64,000 bases of DNA from Neobacillus muris (GTDB taxonomy: Bacteria; Bacillota; Bacilli; Bacillales; Cytobacillaceae). A model generated the notes under the pieces. It saw only the letters and a program-made list of their open reading frames with translations. It was not told the DNA's origin and ran no database searches. Where the stretch lies: the NCBI RefSeq assembly GCF_943193175.1, contig NZ_CALPDF010000015.1, positions 1 through 64,000 of the forward strand. Reading direction: 5' to 3'. Shown here piece by piece: positions 41,696 to 51,413 of the stretch (position 1 is the stretch's first letter; the number at the start of each line of letters is the position of its first letter). The position numbers and the translations under genes were made by a program.

Positions 41696-42337
41696 ATGCT
41701 GCCTCGTTATTTAACAGTTAAACAATTCGGAGAACATGAAATTACGATTCAAAAGTCCCGTTTCATTGCCCATGTCGCTAGAGCTGAATCAGAGCAAGAA
41801 GCCCAAGAATTCATCCAAACGATTAAGAAAAAGCATTGGAACGCTACACATAATTGCTCCGCTTATTTGATCGGAGAGCACGATCAGATTCAAAAGGCGA
41901 ATGATGATGGCGAACCCAGTGGAACCGCAGGCGTCCCGATCCTCGAGGTATTAAAAAAAAGAAACCTTAAAGATACGGTTGTGGTCGTGACCCGTTATTT
42001 TGGCGGGATCAAATTAGGTGCCGGCGGCCTCATTCGTGCTTACGGCAAAGCCACCTCAGAGGTCCTGGATGCAACAGGCATTGTCGAACGGCGGCTCGTT
42101 CAAGTCATGCAGGTTAAAATTGACTATACATGGCTTGGAAAAATTGAAAAAGAATTACGAAGCTCCGAGTATAAAATGAAAGATATACATTATTTAGATA
42201 TCGTCAATATCGAAGTCTTTGTAGATGGAAGCAAAACCCACTCGTTTACTGAATGGATGATTGAATTAACAAACGGCCAATGCACCATCCAAGCAGGAGA
42301 GACCCTTTATCTAGAAGAAGACTTTGTAAGAAATTAA
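41696..42337 (+). CDS. yvyE: YigZ/IMPACT family protein YvyE
   Basis: 213 residues. The N-terminal IMPACT domain shows NDDGEPSGTAGVPILEVL and VTRYFGGIKLGAGGLIRAY, and a DUF1949 ferredoxin-like domain follows. The family is linked to translation control but its function in bacteria is unclear. AAGGAAGG lies before the ATG at 41696. It sits next to degS and tagO as in B. subtilis. Confidence 0.93.
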   Translation: MLPRYLTVKQFGEHEITIQKSRFIAHVARAESEQEAQEFIQTIKKKHWNATHNCSAYLIGEHDQIQKANDDGEPSGTAGVPILEVLKKRNLKDTVVVVTRYFGGIKLGAGGLIRAYGKATSEVLDATGIVERRLVQVMQVKIDYTWLGKIEKELRSSEYKMKDIHYLDIVNIEVFVDGSKTHSFTEWMIELTNGQCTIQAGETLYLEEDFVRN

Positions 42338-42391
42338 CAATACCTTTAGGGAAATTATAATAGGACTTGAAAAGGAAAACAATTGGGAAAT

Positions 42392-42426
42392 AAAACGGGA
42401 CCTAGTTTAGCTGGGTCCCGTTTTTT
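42392..42426. terminator. Convergent terminator between yvyE and the first tagO copy
   Basis: Stem AAAACGGGACC / GGGTCCCGTTTT with T-runs on both strands. Confidence 0.9.
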
Positions 42427-42439
42427 GTCGTTATTTGTT

Positions 42440-43504
42440 TTATGACCTTCCTTTAGCAAAGCTTGTCCTTAATGTTTCGACAATGTTCAAAACAGGGCGA
42501 TAGTTTTTTCCTACAAGACCAATTCGCTCGGCAAGGATTTCGATAAAAAAGATGACGATTGCAATTAAGAAAATGGCTCCTCCAACTTTAGCCTGTGAGT
42601 ATATAACAGCCACTAATCCAAAGAATGCAGCCATGGCATAAATAAGTAAAACGGTCTGCCTGTGAGAGTAGCCGATACGGAGCAAACAATGGTGAAGATG
42701 CGATTTGTCCGGCGCTGATAATGGTTTTTTTTGAATGACTCTTCTAAGAATAGCGAATACCGTATCAGAAATAGGCACACCTAAAATGATAACGGGAATA
42801 ACGAACGAAATAAACGTAATGTTTTTAAACCCGAGAAGAGATAAAACCGAAATAATGTATCCTAGAAATAATGCGCCCGTATCACCCATAAAAATTTTAG
42901 CCGGATGAAAATTATATATTAAAAATCCTAATGTGCTGGTTAGGACAATTAATCCAACCGCTACCACATATAAGTTCCCCTGTATTAAAGCAATTCCTGA
43001 AATGGTAATTAATGCTATAGAGGACACCCCGGCCGCTAAGCCATCCAATCCATCAATTAAATTAATCGCATTTGTAATCCCTACAATCCAAAAAAGTGTG
43101 AAAGGGATGCTTAATAAGCCAAACTGGACCTGTCCACCAAATGGGAGGTTTATAAATACTACTTCTAAATCGCCAAGAAAGACCACACTTAAAGCAGCCA
43201 ATAACTGACCAATCAACTTATATTTCGCTGATAGCTCAAATAAATCATCTAGCAGGCCAGTCGTAACAATAATGAAGCATCCGAGTAAAATAGCAGGCGA
43301 TGAGTGGTTTTCCGGCTGAAGAAGGAAAACTCCCGTCAAAAAGCTGACAAAGATAGCTAAACCACCCAGCCTTGGCATTATGGATTGATGGACCTTTCGT
43401 TGGTTAGGCCTGTCTGTTGCACCAATAAGGAAAGCTAATTTTTTTATGAGCGGTGTTATAAGCACCGTTAAGATAAAACATAATACCAAGGTAAGATAAA
43501 GCAT
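42440..43504 (-). CDS. TagO-like GlcNAc-1-phosphate transferase, copy 1
   Basis: 354-residue polytopic membrane protein of the WecA/MraY family. Conserved DD (GLLDDL), NAINLIDGLDGLAAGV, IFMGDTGALFLGY and the SHLHH loop are all present, so it should be active. It transfers GlcNAc-1-phosphate from UDP-GlcNAc to undecaprenyl phosphate. It lies directly downstream of a close paralogue but is separated from it by a terminator, so it probably has its own promoter. Which copy starts wall teichoic acid and which serves the rhamnose-containing polymer is not known. Confidence 0.92.
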   Translation of the reverse strand: MLYLTLVLCFILTVLITPLIKKLAFLIGATDRPNQRKVHQSIMPRLGGLAIFVSFLTGVFLLQPENHSSPAILLGCFIIVTTGLLDDLFELSAKYKLIGQLLAALSVVFLGDLEVVFINLPFGGQVQFGLLSIPFTLFWIVGITNAINLIDGLDGLAAGVSSIALITISGIALIQGNLYVVAVGLIVLTSTLGFLIYNFHPAKIFMGDTGALFLGYIISVLSLLGFKNITFISFVIPVIILGVPISDTVFAILRRVIQKKPLSAPDKSHLHHCLLRIGYSHRQTVLLIYAMAAFFGLVAVIYSQAKVGGAIFLIAIVIFFIEILAERIGLVGKNYRPVLNIVETLRTSFAKGRS

Positions 43505-43615
43505 ACAAAAATCCTCCTTAAAATTAATTTTGTCCTTAAGGAGGACTTTAAAACATGTTATTGACTGTAAAATTTCGGAAGATAAACCTTTTATTTTTAA
43601 TTTTATGCATTAAAA

Positions 43616-43653
43616 ATAAAAAGCCTAAAAAGATTCGAAAATCTCTTTAGGCT
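43616..43653 (-). terminator. Terminator between the two tagO copies
   Basis: Stem AGCCTAAAAAGAT / ATCTCTTTAGGCT (one mismatch) followed by T-rich sequence on the minus strand. Confidence 0.8.
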
Positions 43654-43664
43654 GGATAAACTAC

Positions 43665-44729
43665 TTAACGATTTCGTAAATTAATTGGCTTAAGGCCCTT
43701 CATTAGCTTTAACAGCGGTTTATAATCCTCACGAACCAAACCAATCTTCTCAACGATGATTTCAATACTAACCAACAGAACCAAGATAACGATTAAGGAA
43801 CCCCATACTGTGGATTGTGAGAAGATGAACGCACTTAATCCAAAAACAGCAGCCATTGCATATATTAACAGTACCGTTTGGCGATGGGTAAATCCGGCTC
43901 TTAATAAACAATGATGCAGATGCGATTTGTCTGGTGCCGATATTGGCTGTTTGTTAACAACTCGCCTAATAATTGCAAAGAATGTATCAGAAATTGGCAC
44001 TCCCAAGATAATTACAGGAATAACCAGGGAAATAAACGTTACGTTTTTGTAACCTAACAAGGATAATACAGAAATCATATAACCTAAGAATAGTGCTCCT
44101 GTATCACCCATAAAGATCTTAGCTGGGTGAAAATTGTAAAACAAGAAACCTACAGTGCTAACTGCTACAATTAAGGCCATAACCGTAACATATCCGTTTG
44201 CCATTACTACAGACATTCCTGCGATGGTGAATAGAGCAATTGATGAAACACCGCCTGCTAAACCATCTAAACCATCTATTAAATTAATTGCATTTGTAAT
44301 GCCAATAATCCAAATCATTGTCAGCGGAATACTTAGAAATCCAAAGTTAATTGTCCCGCCAAAAGGCAAGTTAATAAATTCAACCTTTAAGCCGCCATAT
44401 ATTACAATAACAGCAGCTGCTGCAACTTGACCTGCTAACTTTAACTTTGGAGAAATTTCTTTTACATCATCCAATATGCCAGTACAGATAATAATAATAC
44501 TTCCAATCACAATTGGAAGATGATATTCACCAACTGGCTTTAAAATCAGAATTCCAATAATAAAACTTAAAAATACCGCCAGTCCGCCTAATCTAGGCAT
44601 GATCCGTGAATGAACTTTTCTTTGATTTGGTTTATCTGTTGCTCCAATTATAAATGCAAGTTTTTTTACTAGTGGGGTAAGAAGTATTGCAGCAAAAAAA
44701 CAGATTGCTAGATTAAGATAAAACAACAT
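43665..44729 (-). CDS. tagO: TagO-like GlcNAc-1-phosphate transferase, copy 2
   Basis: 354 residues, the same length as copy 1 and alike along the whole chain, with identical catalytic blocks (ILDDV, NAINLIDGLDGLAGGV, FMGDTGALFLGY, SHLHHC). It initiates undecaprenyl-linked polymer synthesis. It lies between the rfb operon and copy 1. A TATAAT (44828-44833) upstream with a nearby palindrome suggests its promoter. The symbol is given by family; which copy is the B. subtilis tagO counterpart is uncertain. Confidence 0.9.
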   Translation of the reverse strand: MLFYLNLAICFFAAILLTPLVKKLAFIIGATDKPNQRKVHSRIMPRLGGLAVFLSFIIGILILKPVGEYHLPIVIGSIIIICTGILDDVKEISPKLKLAGQVAAAAVIVIYGGLKVEFINLPFGGTINFGFLSIPLTMIWIIGITNAINLIDGLDGLAGGVSSIALFTIAGMSVVMANGYVTVMALIVAVSTVGFLFYNFHPAKIFMGDTGALFLGYMISVLSLLGYKNVTFISLVIPVIILGVPISDTFFAIIRRVVNKQPISAPDKSHLHHCLLRAGFTHRQTVLLIYAMAAVFGLSAFIFSQSTVWGSLIVILVLLVSIEIIVEKIGLVREDYKPLLKLMKGLKPINLRNR

Positions 44730-45070
44730 ACGGCCCTCCGTTAGTTCATATCCACGGCAACAATTACATGGATATTACTTTTCATTCAGTTAATTTATTC
44801 CGTATAACATAAAATCCATCCTAATGGATTATATCATACCGATCCAGATAAATAAACACTCTATTATTCTTCAACTAGTACATCCCTTAATTCCTTAAAT
44901 AAAGTATCTTAAATAATTCTTAAATCTAATGAGATTATTAATTAATTGTATAGACGGTATACAACACGAAAAGTTTCATTGTGAAAATAATTCATAATAA
45001 TGTACGACAAATTAATAATTCTTTTTATCGCAATGAACGTATACATATTTTGAAATTTTTTCTATTTAAT
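44730..45070. other. Intergenic region between rfbD and tagO copy 2
   Basis: About 340 bp, very AT-rich, without a supported gene. On the minus strand TATAAT lies at 44828-44833 with TTTATT 17 bp upstream, and next to it an inverted repeat ATCCATCCTAATGGAT (44815-44830) that could be an operator near the transcription start. Confidence 0.5.
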
Positions 45071-45102
45071 ACAAAAGCGCTTGGAAATCCAAGCGCTTTT
45101 GT
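45071..45102 (-). terminator. Terminator after rfbD
   Basis: A 14-bp stem (ACAAAAGCGCTTGG / CCAAGCGCTTTTGT) 70 bp after the rfbD stop. Confidence 0.8.
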
Positions 45103-45169
45103 GTCATTTATCATTATGTTTATATTTTACTCTTTCGCACTTGATCGGAACTATTTATATGCTTCCTTT

Positions 45170-46012
45170 TTATTTTGCTTCATTTAAATAGGCAGCCAAT
45201 GCCGCCTTCCAATCACGCAGTGGAGTCAAGCCTTGTTCTTCAATCTTCTTTTTGCTTAGAACAGAATACTTTGGTCGAGCTGCCGGTCTCGGGAATTGCT
45301 CTGTAGTCAACGGATTAACTTTTACATTCAATCCGGCCTGTTTAAAAATTTCAACAGCAAATTCATACCAAGAACAAACACCGCTGTTGGTGGCGTGATA
45401 CACACCATATTTTTCAGTTCCCATTAATTCAACCATAAATTTCGCTAAGTCAACTGTATAAGTTGGTGATCCAATTTGATCGTGGACGACCCCAACCTCA
45501 CCTCGTTCTTTACCAAGGCGCAGCATTGTCTTTACAAAGTTTTGACCATAAATACCAAATACCCAGGCAGTCCGAACAATAAAGAATTGCTCCAAATATT
45601 CCCTAACAAATTCTTCCCCTGCAAGTTTTGTTCTTCCATATGCCCCTAATGGCTTTGTTGGTTCATCAACTTCATAAGGTTCAGTCGCTGTTCCATCAAA
45701 AACATAATCTGTACTAATATACATTAGTTTAGCCCCAGCCTGCTTAGCTGCTTTAGCCAAATTTTTAGTGCCTAATGCATTTATTTGGTAAGCCAGATCT
45801 TCATTCTCCTCTGCGGCATCCACATTGGTATAAGCTGCACAATGAAGAATAACATCCGGTTTAATCTCATTAATGAAAGCTAATACATTCTCTTCAATCG
45901 TAATATCTAATTGTTCACGGTCGGTACCAATGGCTTGATGATTTTTTTTCTCTAACTCCAAAAGAACATCTTTCCCTAATTGGCCAGCTGCACCTGTAAC
46001 AATAACTTTCAT
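45170..46012 (-). CDS. rfbD: dTDP-4-dehydrorhamnose reductase
   Basis: 280 residues, SDR fold with GAAGQLGKD near the N-terminus and the YGRTK catalytic tyrosine-lysine pair near residue 130. It is the last step to dTDP-L-rhamnose, using NAD(P)H. Its ATG overlaps the last base of rfbB. It ends the rfbA-C-B-D operon. Confidence 0.95.
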   Translation of the reverse strand: MKVIVTGAAGQLGKDVLLELEKKNHQAIGTDREQLDITIEENVLAFINEIKPDVILHCAAYTNVDAAEENEDLAYQINALGTKNLAKAAKQAGAKLMYISTDYVFDGTATEPYEVDEPTKPLGAYGRTKLAGEEFVREYLEQFFIVRTAWVFGIYGQNFVKTMLRLGKERGEVGVVHDQIGSPTYTVDLAKFMVELMGTEKYGVYHATNSGVCSWYEFAVEIFKQAGLNVKVNPLTTEQFPRPAARPKYSVLSKKKIEEQGLTPLRDWKAALAAYLNEAK

Positions 46013-47034
46013 TATTCTACCCCTAATCTGTCACCGTACTGTGATTTAAAGTATTCTTGATATTCACCAGAAATGATGTTTTCCCACCATTCTCTGTTAT
46101 TTAAATACCATTCAATAGTTTGCTTAATCCCAGTTTCAAAATTATATTTAGGTGACCAGCCAAGCTCATTACGAAGTTTTGTTGCATCAATAGCATAACG
46201 GCGGTCATGTCCCGGACGATCTTTAACAAACTTGATTAAAGATTCAGGTTTGCCAAGCTGCTTTAATATCGTCTTGACGATATCAATGTTGGTACGTTCA
46301 TTGTTGCCGCCAACATTATAGACCTCTCCAACACGGCCATTATGGAGCACAAGGTCAATCGCTTGACAATGGTCTTCAACATGGAGCCAGTCCCGGATAT
46401 TTAAACCATCCCCATAAACAGGAAGCTCTTTATCATTTAATGCATTAATGATCATTAGAGGAATAAGTTTTTCTGGGAAATGATATGGTCCATAGTTATT
46501 AGAACAACGTGTAATATTTACTGGAAGCCCAAATGTCTCATGATATGCACGGACAAGCAAATCAGCCCCAGCTTTACTGGCACTGTAAGGACTATTTGGC
46601 GCCAATGGAGTTTCTTCTGTAAAATAGCCGGTCTCCCCTAAAGTACCATACACTTCATCAGTTGAAACCTGAAGATATTTTTTCACTCCAAAGCTCTTCG
46701 CTGCATCTAGTAAGGCAAGAGTTCCTTGAATATTAGTTTGAACAAAAATTCCTGGATCTGTAATACTTCTATCCACATGTGATTCAGCAGCAAAGTTAAT
46801 CACATAATCAAATTTTTCCTCTTGGAATAATCCCTGTACAAAGTCTCGGTCCGCAATATCCCCCCGAACAAACTTGTAATTTGGCTTATTCTCAATATCC
46901 TTTAAATTCTCTAAGTTACCTGCATAGGTTAGTAAATCTAAATTTACGATATTATACTCCGGATGTTTATTGACCATGTAGCGGACAAAATTACTTCCAA
47001 TAAATCCTGCTCCGCCTGTAATTAATAACTTCAT
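46012..47034 (-). CDS. rfbB: dTDP-glucose 4,6-dehydratase
   Basis: 340 residues, extended SDR with GGAGFIGSNF, STDEVYG and YSASKAGAD. It makes dTDP-4-dehydro-6-deoxyglucose, the second step of the rhamnose pathway. The start at 47034 has AGGAGG upstream; 15 further codons are open but lie over the end of rfbC. Confidence 0.96.
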   Translation of the reverse strand: MKLLITGGAGFIGSNFVRYMVNKHPEYNIVNLDLLTYAGNLENLKDIENKPNYKFVRGDIADRDFVQGLFQEEKFDYVINFAAESHVDRSITDPGIFVQTNIQGTLALLDAAKSFGVKKYLQVSTDEVYGTLGETGYFTEETPLAPNSPYSASKAGADLLVRAYHETFGLPVNITRCSNNYGPYHFPEKLIPLMIINALNDKELPVYGDGLNIRDWLHVEDHCQAIDLVLHNGRVGEVYNVGGNNERTNIDIVKTILKQLGKPESLIKFVKDRPGHDRRYAIDATKLRNELGWSPKYNFETGIKQTIEWYLNNREWWENIISGEYQEYFKSQYGDRLGVE

Positions 47035-47044
47035 GTGCTTCCTC

Positions 47045-47605
47045 CTATTTCTCGTAAGTAAAGTTAAGATGTGCTGCATCTTTTAGTCTTGGATGCTTTG
47101 TGTCCTTTTCAGACAGAATTGGGCTGGCAGTCGGCCAGTCAATCCCAAGATCAGGATCATTCCACAAAATACCGCCATCATGCTCTGGGGAATAGTATTC
47201 ATCAACTTTATAAGCAACAGTTGTGTCAGGAACCAATGTACAAAAGCCATGCGCAAAACCCTTTGGAACCAGCAGCTGGCGTTTATTTTCCGCGCTTAAG
47301 ATGACGCCTGCCCATTGTCCATAAGTTGGTGATCCTTTTCGAATATCAACCGCCACATCATAAATGGCCCCCGTGATGCAGCGGACTACTTTCGTTTGAG
47401 CTTTTGGGTTTAGCTGAAAATGCAAACCTCTTAATGTGCCAGTTGGTGCCGACAAAGATTGGTTGTCCTGAACAAAATCATAATACAATCCCAACTTTTC
47501 AAACAATTCCTTATTATAGCTTTCCATAAAATAACCACGATGATCACCAAATACTTTTGGTTCTAGTATTTTGACTCCCGGTAACTTCGTCTCAATTACA
47601 TTCAT
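47045..47605 (-). CDS. rfbC: dTDP-4-dehydrorhamnose 3,5-epimerase
   Basis: 186 residues, cupin fold. FGDHRGYFMESYN, LRGLHFQLNPKAQTK (with the active-site histidine) and the FAHGFCTLV motif are present. Third enzyme order in the operon, third reaction of the pathway. The start at 47605 follows GTGAGG; the longer frame reaches into rfbA. Confidence 0.95.
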   Translation of the reverse strand: MNVIETKLPGVKILEPKVFGDHRGYFMESYNKELFEKLGLYYDFVQDNQSLSAPTGTLRGLHFQLNPKAQTKVVRCITGAIYDVAVDIRKGSPTYGQWAGVILSAENKRQLLVPKGFAHGFCTLVPDTTVAYKVDEYYSPEHDGGILWNDPDLGIDWPTASPILSEKDTKHPRLKDAAHLNFTYEK

Positions 47606-47622
47606 TTGTTTAACCTCACTTA

Positions 47623-48498
47623 TCAATTCAATCCTTGATTAGCGATTTTAATCAAGTATTGACCATATTGATTCTTTTTTAATGGCTCGGCGAGTTCTAA
47701 TAGTTTATCTTTTGTAATGTATCCCATTTTGTATGCAATCTCTTCAAGGCAGGCGATTTTTAAAGACTGTCTTTTCTCAACCGTTTCAATGAACTGGGAT
47801 GCCTCTAATAACGAAGCGTGTGTACCAGTATCCAGCCATGCATATCCACGGCCTAGTAGTTCAACACTTAACTCACCCATTTCAAGATAAGCCTTGTTTA
47901 TATCCGTAATTTCTAATTCACCACGTGGTGATGGCTTAATATTTTTCGCAATCTCAACAACACGGTTGTCATAAAAATAAAGTCCGGTAACAGCATAATT
48001 TGATTTAGGGGCCTCGGGCTTCTCCTCGATGGAGACAGCCTTGCCAGACTCATCAAACTCTACTACACCAAAACGTTCCGGATCGTTGACATAATATCCA
48101 AATACTGTCGCACCTTTTTCGCGAGAAGCCGCCTTTCGCAATAGGTTGGTCAATCCATGGCCATAGAAAATATTATCGCCTAGTACTAACGCGACATTAT
48201 CATCCCCAATGAATTCATCCCCTAAGATGAATGCTTGTGCTAATCCGCCTGGATGAGGCTGGATTTTATATGTAAAGTTCATGCCTAAATCGGAGCCATC
48301 TCCCAATATTTGTTCGAATCGTGAGATATCCTCTGGTGTTGAGATAATTAAAATATCTTTAATGCCTGCTAACATTAATACAGATAGCGGATAATAAATC
48401 ATCGGTTTATCATAGACTGGCAATAGCTGTTTGGATACCACCTTCGTCAAAGGATAAAGTCTAGTACCACTGCCACCTGCAAGTATTATGCCTTTCAT
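47623..48498 (-). CDS. rfbA: Glucose-1-phosphate thymidylyltransferase
   Basis: 291 residues, nucleotidyltransferase with [11 protein letters not shown] at the N-terminus, [17 protein letters not shown] and LGDNIFYG. It makes dTDP-glucose, the first step to dTDP-L-rhamnose. It leads the four-gene operon; a 115-bp gap separates it from the glycosyltransferase genes upstream, which read in the same direction. Confidence 0.96.
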   Translation of the reverse strand: MKGIILAGGSGTRLYPLTKVVSKQLLPVYDKPMIYYPLSVLMLAGIKDILIISTPEDISRFEQILGDGSDLGMNFTYKIQPHPGGLAQAFILGDEFIGDDNVALVLGDNIFYGHGLTNLLRKAASREKGATVFGYYVNDPERFGVVEFDESGKAVSIEEKPEAPKSNYAVTGLYFYDNRVVEIAKNIKPSPRGELEITDINKAYLEMGELSVELLGRGYAWLDTGTHASLLEASQFIETVEKRQSLKIACLEEIAYKMGYITKDKLLELAEPLKKNQYGQYLIKIANQGLN

Positions 48499-48613
48499 TT
48501 ATATCAACTCCTCCTAATTTTCTACAAAAAACTTCTTAATGTCCCTTCCCCATTATAAAGAAGGACCGAGTAAAAAGCCAAAATCTGATTGGAAATGTAA
48601 TGAAAACTTAAAA

Positions 48614-49327
48614 TTAAGTACGTTTATAAATTGCGATAGCAAAAATGGTCCGAAGCCGCCCTCTTAACTGAATGAATAATGACCTTTTTTTCATGCCAGT
48701 GACATTGCCTCCATGGCGGACATATTTCATCAGTGGCTGATCGATAAAAACAATTTTTTTCTTTTTGAGCATACAAACTAGAGCAATCCATTGGTCATGC
48801 ATTTCAATGGAGGATGGAAACGGCAAGATGTCTGCAACTAATTCCCTTTTAAATGCCATCATTGCCCCAGTAAAAGCATTTTTTAATATGTTCCCAAGTA
48901 CCCCTTGATTTATGTTATTCTGATTATATTGATTCCAAGACGGGCTGATGGATTCAAGACTGCCATTAACTACATAGGCATCATGAACAACAAGGACAGC
49001 TTCCTGCTCCTTAAAGGCCTTGACTACAGTTGAAACTTTATTGTCCTCCCAAAGATCATCTTGGTCACACAGAAAAAGGATATCTCCCTTTGCTAAAGAT
49101 ATCGCTTTTTCAAAACTTTTAATTGCTCCCAAATTTCCTTCATTGACAATAACTTGAACCCTGCTGCCATAAGTTTCATTAATGACTTTGACCGTATTGT
49201 CTTTTGAACAGTCGTCTATTACAATCACTTCATCATTAGGACCCAGTTGTTTTAGAACCGTGTCAAGCTGTCTTAGTACGAACTGCTCACCATTATACGT
49301 TGCCATACAAACTGATAACATCATCAT
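48614..49327 (-). CDS. Family 2 glycosyltransferase
   Basis: 237 residues, GT-A fold. SVCMATYNGEQFV at the start, the VIDDCSKDNT nucleotide-binding block, and LFLCDQDDLWEDNK, a DxD-like metal site typical of rhamnosyl- or galactosyl-transferases of polysaccharide clusters. No TM apart from weak hydrophobicity at the C-terminus. Donor unknown; dTDP-rhamnose is likely given the neighbouring rfb genes. Confidence 0.88.
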   Translation of the reverse strand: MMMLSVCMATYNGEQFVLRQLDTVLKQLGPNDEVIVIDDCSKDNTVKVINETYGSRVQVIVNEGNLGAIKSFEKAISLAKGDILFLCDQDDLWEDNKVSTVVKAFKEQEAVLVVHDAYVVNGSLESISPSWNQYNQNNINQGVLGNILKNAFTGAMMAFKRELVADILPFPSSIEMHDQWIALVCMLKKKKIVFIDQPLMKYVRHGGNVTGMKKRSLFIQLRGRLRTIFAIAIYKRT

Positions 49328-49337
49328 TTAGCTCCTT

Positions 49338-50174
49338 CTAAAATGAAAAAAGCTTACGTAAGGTATACATGGCGATTTTCTTATTTTTGACTTTCAATAA
49401 CTGCTTAAGAAACCGCTTAGCAAGCTGTTTTTTATAGGCCAATAATAAATCTTTTTTGTAATTTTTGTAAAAATTTATTTCGGATTCTATAATGCTCTGA
49501 TATCGGCTGAGCGATACCCTGCTATAATCCATAACGGATAATTCATGTTCCAGCACTGAGTCTATAACAAATACCTTCCGTCCTCTTGCGTATATTTCAA
49601 AGAATAGCCAGTGATCCAAATAATCAAGAGGGAATTCCTCATTAAACCCGCCAATTTCATTTAAAAATTGTGTTTTAATGAGAGTACCGGAGTTGATAGC
49701 CATGACTGGCTCTTCTTGAAGCCCGGCCTGCGGCCGCTTATTTTGCAGAGGACGTACAGAATGACTAAACACAGGCGAGATCATGGTATTTTCGCTTATA
49801 ATTTTTGGAACGATAGCTGCGACTTCATCTTCTGATATTTGTAAATGTAATATTTCGTTGATATAGGAACTAGTTAATTGGGTATCATGATCTAACAATA
49901 TCAGCCAATCGGACCCATTTTTTTGAGCAATTGACCATGCATAATTATAAGCAGCAGCTATTCCTAAATTTCTTGAATCATGATGATATACTATATCAAC
50001 ATTTGATATAGCAGGCCGCTCAATACTTTGCCTTATTGGACTATTATCATAAATAACAATTGACAAATCCCCAAAATTTCCATTGTTTTCTTTCAACGCC
50101 TCTAAAAGTGAACAATAGGTAGTCGAATCTTTTATTTTTGTTTTATATACCACTATTACTAAAGTCAGCTTCAT
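49338..50174 (-). CDS. Family 2 glycosyltransferase, rhamnosyltransferase-like
   Basis: 278 residues. DLSIVIYDNSP and LGIAAAYNYAW, then LILLDHDTQLT as the acidic site and FPLDYLDHWLFFEI, a pattern common in rhamnosyltransferases. Its first 32 bp overlap the polymerase gene, so translation is coupled. Presumed to add a sugar, probably rhamnose, to the repeat unit. Confidence 0.88.
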   Translation of the reverse strand: MKLTLVIVVYKTKIKDSTTYCSLLEALKENNGNFGDLSIVIYDNSPIRQSIERPAISNVDIVYHHDSRNLGIAAAYNYAWSIAQKNGSDWLILLDHDTQLTSSYINEILHLQISEDEVAAIVPKIISENTMISPVFSHSVRPLQNKRPQAGLQEEPVMAINSGTLIKTQFLNEIGGFNEEFPLDYLDHWLFFEIYARGRKVFVIDSVLEHELSVMDYSRVSLSRYQSIIESEINFYKNYKKDLLLAYKKQLAKRFLKQLLKVKNKKIAMYTLRKLFSF

Positions 50175-51378
50175 CTTTAACAGCCTTTGAAGTTATTTTT
50201 TTTTCACTAAAAAGTGAAAATAGCAAGGGATAAACAAGTTGGAAACTTAATCCCGTGAAAGAAAACATATTACTGAAGGTTGTAAATACAAATATAGAAT
50301 TCATTATTACAACGCCAATGACCAAGTACTCACTATTCAGCTTTTTAAGCAATAAAATATAAAAGAAGGCGAATAAGAAGGCGAAAAGAACATAAAATGT
50401 AATTCCAACCCATCCTAGTATTACATACGGCTGAGCAAAAGCAGTTGACACATTTAATTCAGGCGTAATTAAAAACCCTGCTGGTATTTCGATATTATAC
50501 ATAGAAACTACTCTCTTGCTGATAAAATCAGGCATTGTTTGAGTAATTGTAAAAACAAAGGAATCATAAACACTCACATCTTTCTCAAAAGAGAAATTGT
50601 TGATTGTTTTCTGTAAGTTTGCAATCGGTGACGCAACATAAATATAAGCCCAAAAAAATTCCTTTGGAACTACTGATTCTTTAAATTCCTCTGTAGCCCC
50701 GCCAATTTCTAAAAAAAGAGTATTGTCAAACAAGGATGTATTGGTTTGATAGGAATTATTCACCCTCATATTTCCAGCAACCCCGAAGAGATACAAACCA
50801 AATATCATTAAGACTGACAATCCAATTATTTTTTTTACCGTAATTTTGGACTGATATTTAATTAAATAAATAAAAACACAGCTCATTAAGATAATAAGCA
50901 GCATACCTCTATTTAAAATCAAAATAGAAGGCACTAATGTCAGCGTGTAGAATATGATTGATTTCTTTCTTTGGCTGGCATCGGAAAGAACAATTTGAAA
51001 CAGATAAAGTGAAAAAAATGAATTAAATGTAACCAATAAAACATGGAAAGTCGGGATACCAAATTCTGTGTAACTTAAAGGCGTATTAGTGAACATTGCC
51101 AAAAGTGGAAAATTTCTATGATATAAAAATTCCAAAACGTATCCGGCTAAAATCCCATATGTGATGAGCTCCAAATGTTTCTTGTAATAGATTTTATGAA
51201 AAGTAATGATTTTCTCCTTCGTAAAAACCCTTCCTAAAAAATATGCTGCAACCATTGAGCAAACCAAAAAGAGCAGCAATGGTAATTCTAAGTTTGGAAA
51301 CAGTGTTGACCATCTTAAAAAGTATGCAACCAAAACTGCCAGGAAAGAAAGAATATAAATAAAATAAGGATTAATCAA
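50143..51378 (-). CDS. O-antigen/oligosaccharide repeat-unit polymerase (Wzy-like)
   Basis: 411-residue membrane protein with about ten TMs and one large extracellular loop (about residues 215-310). This is the Wzy build; sequence motifs are weak in this family, so the call rests on topology and on a Wzz-like gene and glycosyltransferases beside it. The start is TTG at 51378 with AAAGGGGG upstream. It would join repeat units on the outer face. Confidence 0.75.
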   Translation of the reverse strand: MINPYFIYILSFLAVLVAYFLRWSTLFPNLELPLLLFLVCSMVAAYFLGRVFTKEKIITFHKIYYKKHLELITYGILAGYVLEFLYHRNFPLLAMFTNTPLSYTEFGIPTFHVLLVTFNSFFSLYLFQIVLSDASQRKKSIIFYTLTLVPSILILNRGMLLIILMSCVFIYLIKYQSKITVKKIIGLSVLMIFGLYLFGVAGNMRVNNSYQTNTSLFDNTLFLEIGGATEEFKESVVPKEFFWAYIYVASPIANLQKTINNFSFEKDVSVYDSFVFTITQTMPDFISKRVVSMYNIEIPAGFLITPELNVSTAFAQPYVILGWVGITFYVLFAFLFAFFYILLLKKLNSEYLVIGVVIMNSIFVFTTFSNMFSFTGLSFQLVYPLLFSLFSEKKITSKAVKDEADFSNSGI

Positions 51379-51413
51379 ACTCCAGCTTGCCCCCTTTCCA
51401 TAGTGGGTAAAAA

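Noticed and set aside
42440-44729. The two tagO copies as an assembly duplication
   Set aside because: They differ at many residues along the whole chain and have different flanks, so they are diverged paralogues.
44981-45187. 68-codon open frame on the plus strand between tagO and rfbD
   Set aside because: It runs through the rfbD terminator stem and into rfbD, has no ribosome site, and its product looks like translated AT-rich DNA.
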